Source: Symbiodinium natans
Lineage: Eukaryota > Sar > Dinophyceae > Suessiales > Symbiodiniaceae
Reading direction: 5' to 3'
DNA: 22,500 bases
Assembly (NCBI GenBank): GCA_905221605.1
Contig: CAJNDS010002240.1
Location: forward strand, 120,001-142,500
The translations under genes were made by a program, and so were the position numbers. The notes beneath the pieces are model-generated. The model saw nothing but the letters and a program-made list of their open reading frames with translations, did no database searches and was not told the origin of the DNA. Position 1 is the first letter of the stretch; every line of letters begins with the position of its first letter. Shown in pieces: positions 9,666 through 16,700 of this stretch.

Positions 9666-9829
9666 TGGGTTTAGGGTTTAGGGTTTAGGGTTTAGGGTTT
9701 AGGGTTTAGGGTTTAGTTTAGGGTTTAGGGTTTAGGGTTTAGGGTTTAGGGTTTAGGGTTTAGGGTTTAGGGTTTAGGGTTAGGGTTTAGGGTTTAGGGT
9801 TTAGGGTTTACGGTTTAGGGTTTATAGTT
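9666..9829 (+). repeat. TTTAGGG array abutting the retroelement
   Basis: About 23 units, with one TTTAG slip near 9715 and one TTTACGG near 9808. Its right end meets the candidate LTR within about ten bases. Confidence 0.95.
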
Positions 9830-9965
9830 TGGGAAATCCACCAATGCAATCCGTTAAGCCATGAAACACAGGCGCACTTCTACCTTTTGTCTCAGAGGGC
9901 TTGAGTGCGATAGGTGCAACATACATGAAGGCAAAAGTGGCAAGGAGGTCCGAATATAAAATACA
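9830..9965 (-). repeat. Candidate 3' LTR (136 bp, TG...CA)
   Basis: The minus-strand segment begins TGTATTTTATATTCGG, just after a purine run, and ends GGATTTCCCA at the edge of a telomere-type array. TG...CA ends and the TATA-like start fit an LTR. At 136 bp it is short for copia elements, and the 5' LTR is outside the window, so the defining test (two copies) cannot be made here. Confidence 0.38.
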
Positions 9966-9976
9966 CCCCCCTCGTC
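9966..9976 (-). other. Candidate polypurine tract
   Basis: The minus strand reads GACGAGGGGGG immediately before TGTATTTTATATTC. A purine run ending in G and followed directly by TG is the expected primer site for plus-strand synthesis at the 3' LTR edge. It is short (8 purines after the C) and has not been compared with a 5' copy. Confidence 0.4.
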
Positions 9977-10295
9977 GAAGCGTGAAATGCTGAGGCGCTG
10001 TCAACGAAGCCACGGCGAACACAGTTTGTGCCGCACTGCCTTTTCTACTGCATGTTCAGAGCACTGTAGCCCGAGGTGTGAATTCCGAAAACACACCGCC
10101 GATCACCGCGCACCGACTTCAAAAATATTCCGGCCAGCCCTAAGAGGCGGCGTATTCTTTGTTTGGTTCCGTTTGTTGGAACGTCGGCGGGGATACAGAC
10201 ACGGTATGAGCAAACACTGCAAAACACAACGCGTGCCGCAAAAGAGGAAAACATGGCGATGGCAAACGTGTTGTGCAAACGCAAAATGTGGAAAA
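9977..10295 (-). other. 3' untranslated region of the retroelement
   Basis: About 320 bases between the ORF3 stop and the candidate polypurine tract hold no credible coding sequence and no repeat array. Short ORFs here on either strand have no recognisable motif. I see no AATAAA-type signal, which is normal for dinoflagellates. Confidence 0.5.
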
Positions 10296-13268
10296 TTACC
10301 ACCTGCGGCTATGATCATAGCGCCATGGAGTGTGGCGATCTTGCTGCCAGCTGCTCCAGTCCCATTCGGACCACCGATTCTCAGAGCGCCAGTCTCCCGA
10401 CCACCAAGTTCCGTGGTCAGACCAGCCCCACGTTGAGGACGACCATACATCGGCCTCCTCATGGCGAGGGGCGTTGCGCTCCTGCTGCCGGGCACGACGC
10501 TCATCCGCGAGCCTTTGTGCTGCACGTGAGGCCTCGGCGTCATCTTTCATCTGGCCAACCAATGTTCTCGCTGCGGAATGGTTGTGACGAACCACCGCCT
10601 TTAGGAAGACCTTGATGTCGCCGGCCTCAGTCGCATGTGGGAGCTCAATGGTGCCTTCGCAGAAGGTAAGGATATGGCTCACCCCCCTCGTAAAGAAGGC
10701 GACGCGAGAGAAATCCTCAACACCATAGAAGCTACCAAGCCAGGCAAAACCGATGGGCTCCTCCTGGTCATTCGACAATAATCCGGCCTGGATGAGATCA
10801 CCGGCGGGCTTGTCGAAGTACACCATGCGGCAAAGTGCTGTGTGGTCCACTTGGCTTGCTTCCAAACGACGGCTCGATCCGTAACCCAATGCTCTCTGTT
10901 CACGATTGCGGCCAGGATTCGGGAGATAAGCGAAAGCAACGCACTCCTGAATTGACAACAACCGGCGTGTCCATCCATTTCGGACCGCGTAAATGGCATA
11001 GTTGTGGTCAGAATCGAACTTGTCGAGCATGCCAGAGTGTCCTTGGCCGCGGAAGTGCTTAAGGCTTTGCTTTGCTTGAGCAATAGCCTTTCCATCGACA
11101 GACTGAGCGCCGCGGTTGTCGTGCTGTCCTGAGCCCCGGCGTACCTGGTCAGCTGTCAGCTGCCAGAGCCGGTAGCCAGTTTCCTGGGCGATCTGGTCGA
11201 GGACGTCGTTGCGCTTGCGGCTCATAAACATGCGGAACGTTGACTGCCTGCTTCCTTTGGTCAAGAAGCAGCCACAATGGAAGCAACGATGCTGCCCTTC
11301 CAAACGCAGGTTGCCGCAATGATCGCACTGGATGCGGGTCAGGCTCCCGGCGCGCTGAGTACCAGCCGCTTGACCAGAGGATGCTGCACCCACATCTGCA
11401 TCGTCACCAGCGACGATCTCGATATATCCAGCAGTCGACCTAGTAGGTGAAATCTCCTGGATGTCAATGTCGGTGTTGAACGTCACCCTCGGGCCTTCGG
11501 GAACGTCTTCGTCTGTACCCAAAGCATCCGCCGCAACTGGGAGCTCGACCTTGATGATTGGCTTGATCGCAACGTCTTCAGGCTCCTCGTCCTCGAGCTC
11601 GTAGATGACCTCCACGGTATCTTGTGGTTCGTCTCCACCGGCGGGCAGAGTAAAACCGGCCTCCTCAGATTGAGGGGCATCAGTTTCCTCGACTCTGCTC
11701 CAGATGACAGTGTCAGACGCCGTGTCCCGTATGTACAGCACGCAGCTGCCAGGGACCGACTGACTGGTGAGCACACCTTCTAATCTGGAGTAAAAGAGCC
11801 CCACTCCAAGTCGGAGAGCCTCACGTGTGTCAACCACAAGCTCGAAAGGTCGATCGGCACGTACACCAGCACGATTTTCGTGATGTCCGACTTCGCGATC
11901 AGAAAAGTAAACGTGGGCGTTGGCTGTTCGGTAGCCGGGGTAGAAGGCTGATTGCACAATCTTGAAGGCGCGGTCCTTGAACGTTCTGTGGTAGAGACGT
12001 TTGGGAGTCTCTTCCCAGCAAAGGACCGGCCTACCTTCGAAGGTGGCGTCGTGGTCACTCATCTCATTCTTCGGGATACACGACAGCCAGCAGTCGCAAA
12101 TTTGCTCGTCGGACGCAGTCTCCATCAAACCTTTTGAATGCCCCTGCCTAGCCCGTATAAGCACAGGGTATCCGGCCAGACCATAGTAGTCGGCGAGTTG
12201 ATGGTTCCTGTCGGCCTTGAGCTCAAAGCGACCCTTGTTGTCGTTCTTCACCATGGACAACAAGATGCCAAGACCGTAGCTGGTGCCGCAATCATTGTTC
12301 ACACGATCGAGAACATCACGGGTCCGACACCAAAGCTCCGAGTCGTGCATGTCGTCGTAGATTTTGCCTCTAACGACCCCGGTCACATAGTTCCGAGTCC
12401 CACGCGGAATTGGCACAGTGGAAAAATTGGGGAGATCCTCAGGGGACAGGATGACCCAGTCGGCCTCATCATCGGATGGGCGTTGTGCGATCGTGTCCCA
12501 GTCGAGGCCCAACATGTCGACGAGCTGGAAGTCATCGGACACCCTGAGGTATCCTGTGGGGATAACTTCGTCGCCGCTTCCACTGGTCTTCGCCTTCTTC
12601 GGCTGTGATGGCCCAATCTCTGCGGCTGCGGCTGAAGAAGATGCAGACGATGCTTTGTCGAACACCTCGCCGCGCCCAAGCAAACGTTGCTTGGTTGCCT
12701 CAGGGTCCCGGTTTGTTGCAGCCCGCGATGCAGCGATGACGGCCTCCCCAGGGCGGGGGGCGTTGTCGACTGCTTCTTGCTGGCTAGCCTCGAATTGAGA
12801 CCTTGGGACGTATTCGCCGCTTTCCAATCGGACCATGTTGGGGAACTCGCGGTCCTGCAGGCGGATTGGTGCCCCAGATGGGAAGCTCTCCGCCGGGCCA
12901 TCAAAATAGACGTCGTCCCACGGATCGGCCTCGACCAGTGGCTGGTAGACCTCTCTTGCCCTCGTCCTCTGCAGCCTCTTGAAGATCTGGTCGTCAATCT
13001 GCGCGCCCACGGCGAACCGAGCATTCGGTCGCGGGACGTGCTGGTAATTCACCAGTGTGCGATCCAGGTCCTCAGTGCGGAAGAACGAGCATTGATGGCG
13101 CAGCACCATGATTCGAGCCGTGGCTCCAATCCACCGAAGCAGTTGCCGTCGATGATTGGTGTCCTCAAGGAAGTGATATGAGTCGTACTTCCTGATTTGG
13201 GTTGCAGGCACATTGAAGTTTTTCACGGCCAGCCCAATCTGGGCGGCATAGTCAAGGATCTCCTCCAT
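10296..13268 (-). CDS. ORF3: end of SGNH-like domain, KptA/Tpt1-like domain, zinc ribbon, Trp-rich tail
   Basis: This frame lies +1 to Pol and is open from about 13400 to TAA at 10296. The first in-frame ATG in plausible register is at 13268; the stretch before it reads the SGNH region out of frame. Residues are numbered from the GTG at 13379, so ATG is 38. In order: the end of the SGNH-like domain with D66-x-x-H69; an Ala/Ser-rich linker with a KKAK basic patch (about 200-270); a KptA/Tpt1-like domain (about 330-550); an acidic linker (570-670); a zinc ribbon (C685, C688, C699, C702); an unrecognised region (705-930) with a GQGHSG segment; an Arg/Ala-rich helix (940-975); and a C-terminal tail of about 50 residues very rich in Trp and Ser. 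ORF3 occupies the place where other LTR elements may carry an env or other third ORF. No signal peptide or membrane segment is visible, so it is not env-like. Confidence 0.75.
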   Translation of the reverse strand: MEEILDYAAQIGLAVKNFNVPATQIRKYDSYHFLEDTNHRRQLLRWIGATARIMVLRHQCSFFRTEDLDRTLVNYQHVPRPNARFAVGAQIDDQIFKRLQRTRAREVYQPLVEADPWDDVYFDGPAESFPSGAPIRLQDREFPNMVRLESGEYVPRSQFEASQQEAVDNAPRPGEAVIAASRAATNRDPEATKQRLLGRGEVFDKASSASSSAAAAEIGPSQPKKAKTSGSGDEVIPTGYLRVSDDFQLVDMLGLDWDTIAQRPSDDEADWVILSPEDLPNFSTVPIPRGTRNYVTGVVRGKIYDDMHDSELWCRTRDVLDRVNNDCGTSYGLGILLSMVKNDNKGRFELKADRNHQLADYYGLAGYPVLIRARQGHSKGLMETASDEQICDCWLSCIPKNEMSDHDATFEGRPVLCWEETPKRLYHRTFKDRAFKIVQSAFYPGYRTANAHVYFSDREVGHHENRAGVRADRPFELVVDTREALRLGVGLFYSRLEGVLTSQSVPGSCVLYIRDTASDTVIWSRVEETDAPQSEEAGFTLPAGGDEPQDTVEVIYELEDEEPEDVAIKPIIKVELPVAADALGTDEDVPEGPRVTFNTDIDIQEISPTRSTAGYIEIVAGDDADVGAASSGQAAGTQRAGSLTRIQCDHCGNLRLEGQHRCFHCGCFLTKGSRQSTFRMFMSRKRNDVLDQIAQETGYRLWQLTADQVRRGSGQHDNRGAQSVDGKAIAQAKQSLKHFRGQGHSGMLDKFDSDHNYAIYAVRNGWTRRLLSIQECVAFAYLPNPGRNREQRALGYGSSRRLEASQVDHTALCRMVYFDKPAGDLIQAGLLSNDQEEPIGFAWLGSFYGVEDFSRVAFFTRGVSHILTFCEGTIELPHATEAGDIKVFLKAVVRHNHSAARTLVGQMKDDAEASRAAQRLADERRARQQERNAPRHEEADVWSSSTWGWSDHGTWWSGDWRSENRWSEWDWSSWQQDRHTPWRYDHSRRW
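11268..11327 (-). other. Zinc ribbon in ORF3
   Basis: C-x2-C (685, 688) and C-x2-C (699, 702) separated by ten residues form a compact zinc ribbon in the ORF3 frame. It may bind nucleic acid or protein; nothing further can be read from it. Confidence 0.6.
11730..12392 (-). other. KptA/Tpt1-like RNA 2'-phosphotransferase domain
   Basis: ORF3 residues about 330-550 carry family motifs in the right order: WCRTRDVLDRV (the winged-helix lobe), VKNDNKGRFEL, VLIRARQGHS (R409, H414), PKRLYHRT (H464), NAHVYFSD, and FELVVD with GLFYSRLEGVLTSQSVP at the end. Length is normal for the family. Tpt1/KptA removes the splice-junction 2'-phosphate from tRNA using NAD+. The N-lobe Leu-Arg-His motif aligns best with VVRGK (R337), so the conserved His appears replaced by Gly and activity may be altered. 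Recognition is strong; catalytic competence is open. Confidence 0.78.
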
Positions 13269-13764
13269 CAAAGTGCCCCACTCTCTCGGGAGAGTAGGCC
13301 TTGTGGTCCGTCGCAGAGGTGAGAAGGACGGTACCAACGTGGGGGCGCTTCTGGAGTTCCTTGAGCTTATGCAACTCACGCAGAATTTTGGGGCCTATGA
13401 AGCTCCACTGTCCTTGCGCGACGTGCGGCTTTCCCCTCCAATGCTCTGTTGAAGGTTTATAGTTCGGATCCAAGAACAGCCCCTTTTCGCCCACAAGTTC
13501 ATTTGCGTTCCAGACGATCATCACATCCACCGACAAGGTCTTGTCGATTGCACCAGCCCTCTCCCACATGTTGATCTTGTCAACGGCGAGCTGTACCAGC
13601 CGCGTGAGATTGGACCCCCATGACGGAATGTACTCGACTCCTTGAAAGTCGGGAAACACATTGGTGCGGTTGACGGTGATGTCGGCGTGCAAATCGGTCT
13701 TGTAGTTCCCCTCAGTCAGGAAAGTGGTAGACGAGTCAGCAACGATGATCAATGAGCGCAAGCG
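13112..13764 (-). other. SGNH-hydrolase-like domain split across the Pol/ORF3 frame change
   Basis: In the Pol frame residues about 2020-2189 have SLIIVADSST (block I-like, Ser2030) and DVMIVWNANELVG (block III-like, Asn2107). The block V-like D-x-x-H (KYDSYHF) appears only after the frame change, at residues 66-69 of the ORF3 frame counted from the GTG at 13379. Neither ORF alone contains the whole set, so the two were one reading unit, or still are by recoding. The block I Gly is replaced by Ala, so the family call is tentative. Confidence 0.45.
13251..13257 (-). promoter_or_regulatory. Candidate +1 frameshift site, or single-base lesion, between Pol and ORF3
   Basis: Pol ends CCT TGA followed by C. 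Slipping one base at the stop (CCT to CTT) continues directly into the ORF3 frame (GAC TAT). A pyrimidine-ending codon before UGA-C resembles known +1 sites such as those of antizyme and bacterial prfB. The alternative is one extra base in the purine run just upstream (13258-13268), or reinitiation at an ATG at 13266-13268 that overlaps the Pol end by 17 nt. The sequence alone does not decide. Confidence 0.45.
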
Positions 13765-16700
13765 GCCACGAATGTGTTCGGGCTGGAGCATGGCAAGGCC
13801 TTGATCACTAAGTAAGCCGACTTTTGCCACATTCCCGCATTCCGCGGGGTTCTTGAAGGCAAATTCACAAAGTACAGGACGCGGCACATATTTGTAAAAC
13901 TCGTTCACGGCGTGCTCGCCGTCCTCCAGTGCTGCCATGGTCCGATATTCCGAACAAAGAGCGGTCTCAGTGAGACGACGTGCCCACCAGCTGAAAAGCA
14001 CCTCCGTTGGTGCAACGATGCCAGCGGTGGTTCGCTCCATGTTCGGCGAGCAGTGGACTGCCGCGATGGCGCAGCAGGCAACTAAGGTGTTTGTAGTCCC
14101 AAAATCACACGTGCTAGTTTCGGTGCGAGTCTGCAACAAAATGTTGATAGCACATGCGGAATGTTTCGAAAGACTGTCACAAAACACTTTCCAGTCATGG
14201 TGAATGCAATCGGTCATGACGTAGGTGTAGCTCTCAGAGTTCCTAAGGTCCTTGCCCCTAGACTCTCCGTGTTTGTGATTGTGATCACACCTGTGAGCTG
14301 CCAGCCGCTGCATTGGAACAGAGGATGCAACGATCCATGCCTTCCTTAGTGGGAGTCCTTGGTGATCCAAGATCCCTAGCATGCATCCGTCACAACGATA
14401 TAGCTCAAGATCGTAATCCTGAATCAGCTTTTGCACTTCACCCCACTTCCAATAATCACACTCTTTCGGGAGCTCAAAAGCAACCTGTGGTTTGAAAGTT
14501 TTCATTCTGCGCAAGAGAGACCTAAGCTGTTTCAACAGTTCAATGAACAAGCTTTGGTGTTGCTGCCATTTGGGGCTGTTAGGAGTCATTCTGTTCCACG
14601 GACAACCACCCGTACACGGAAGCGACGCAAACACGAGAATCGGCTTAAATGCTCCCCCCTCGTCGCAGAGGGTATGGATTTGGGAAACAACCGACTTCAG
14701 CGTAGAGTCCTTAAGGGCGTTTTGTTGGTTCGTAACACGAATGATCTTACAACCCTGAGCAGCCGGACGCGCTTCACCCAAGCGACTATCGGGCGAACAA
14801 CAAAATTCAACGATGATTCGTTTGCAGCCCGACGGCCTCGAGAGATCTCGGGCAGGCGAAGCGGTGACGGCCGGCGCAGGCAGCCTGAAGTGGAGTTCTT
14901 TGAGTTTGTCTGTCTCGTCACTAGCAAGTGATTCTTGCGAGCGCGAGGAGTAAGCGACAATGGAAAAACGGGTTCCAGTAAAAGGCAAAACGCAGTGCAA
15001 GTTTCGGGGGTTAAAGACGAGAGCTTTGTTGTATGTGGACACAGCACGTCCTTTAAGGTGCTTGCCGTTGGGGCCAACTCTGACAATGGCGCTATCAGAT
15101 GAAACACTAGGGTCCTCCAACCACAACTCTCCACCTTTAAAATCCCCAACACTGAGTGCGAAGCTCATGCTATCCTTAGCATTCCCGTGGTCCTTGTGCA
15201 CAGAGGCACCAGTGCTGCTGCTGAGCAACACGGAGTTCCAGGTGAAGTCTTTCGGAGCATGTGCTTGCACTACGCCGTTTAGGAATCGGGCAATCTGAGG
15301 CCACCGGCGGGTTGCCTTAGTCACCCCTTGCATGCCCCCGTAAGTCCATTGCCCAAAGATATGGTAGTAGCTGCGATTGTCAAGCTTAATCATCTTTCGC
15401 TTGGTTTTGTTTGGGTACATGATCTGGGCTACACGCAACAAAGCCTTAGTGCTGAAATCACGGTCCTTGGTGAGCCCAGCTGCGATTGCGCAAGGATCGT
15501 CCAACGGCTTCACCACAGGGTGAGCATGAACGACTGGCTTGTTGATGAGATGAGCATCGGACTCGTGTGCCTTAGACTGGCGCCCCCCCTGAAGTGGGGC
15601 ATCAACGTGCGCGATGAGCCTAAGGGCATGTTCCCATTTACCTCGGTCAGCGAAAGGTTTAGTAAAGATATCAGCTACTTGCTCTTTGGTGTCAACATTA
15701 ATCATGTCGAAAAAGTTACGCTCGAATTGCTGTTTGATCCAGGCGAACGAAATGCGCTGAGTCCGGTCGGTGTGTCGTAGTTTTTCGCTGTCACCTTTGA
15801 GGAGGATAGTTATGGTAGCTTGGTTGTCCTCAAGGAGTTGAACGGCAAACTTGGGACTAAGATGAACCCTGAGGCCGTTTAAATCAGAAACGCTTCGTCC
15901 ATCCGCCCTGCACTCGCCATACCGGATCTCATCAAGTTCAGGATCAATTCGTGCGATGACGTCGTCTTCCCTTTGACTGGGCTTGGTTTTCGGCCTAGCT
16001 TGGTAGCTGGCGGTCCTACTCGCAACCTCACGCCACAGGAAAATCCAAAGACTGAGGCTGGGCAGACCTTGGGCACGAATACCTTGGTTGGCAGCCACAA
16101 CCTCACTCTCCGTGCTTGAAGTGGTGATGCTGGTCTGTTTCTTGGAAAAAGCATTTAAGGGAAAGTAAGTGTTGGGGCCTACCAAGTAAAGGGCACAGCC
16201 TGAAGTGGATTTACTGTCGTGGCTACCAGCGTGGTCAGCATCGCAGAACATCCACAACTTACAATCCTGAATGCGATCCCCAATGAATCCCCTCATCCGA
16301 ACTTCAAGAGAAGAGTTTATGTAACTGATCAACCTGTGCAAAGCAACGTCACAGTCGCGAGACCACTTGGTAACTCTGGATGCAAGTGCCTGAGTGGCGC
16401 GTAACAAGTCCCACCTGGCCATTCTCGCAGCGAACAAAATCTTCATGAGTACACGGCTAGCAATGGGTTGCAGCTTACCACTAGGTTCATTGCTCTCCAA
16501 AACCTTTGCTACTCGATTCTCATGAAAAGGAGTCGCTACGTGCTTCAGGGATTTCTTGTCAACCTTGGCCAACTCACAGTACCTATCAACACAGGACACC
16601 AAGAAATCTCGCATGTCGTAGTACACAACGTTCACGGGCACGGTCATGGAAGGGGTTTTTCCCTGGCTGATAGATTCAGTGCTCTTGAACTTACTCTGTC

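Noticed and set aside
61-9830. Regularly spaced repeats suggesting a CRISPR array
   Set aside because: The repeats are tandem 7-bp units in blocks of variable length and orientation, with spacers of very variable length. This is telomere-type satellite in a eukaryotic context.
9987-10615. Overlapping ORFs of 146-150 codons around the end of ORF3
   Set aside because: They overlap the ORF3 end or the 3' UTR in several frames, and none has a recognisable domain.
13258-13268. Shine-Dalgarno-like GGAGGAG before the +1 site, as in bacterial prfB
   Set aside because: A nuclear eukaryotic mRNA would not use an anti-Shine-Dalgarno interaction, so the similarity is probably chance.
10296-13268. ORF3 as an envelope-like protein
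   Set aside because: No signal peptide, transmembrane segment or glycoprotein-like Cys pattern is visible; domains are enzymatic and nucleic-acid related.
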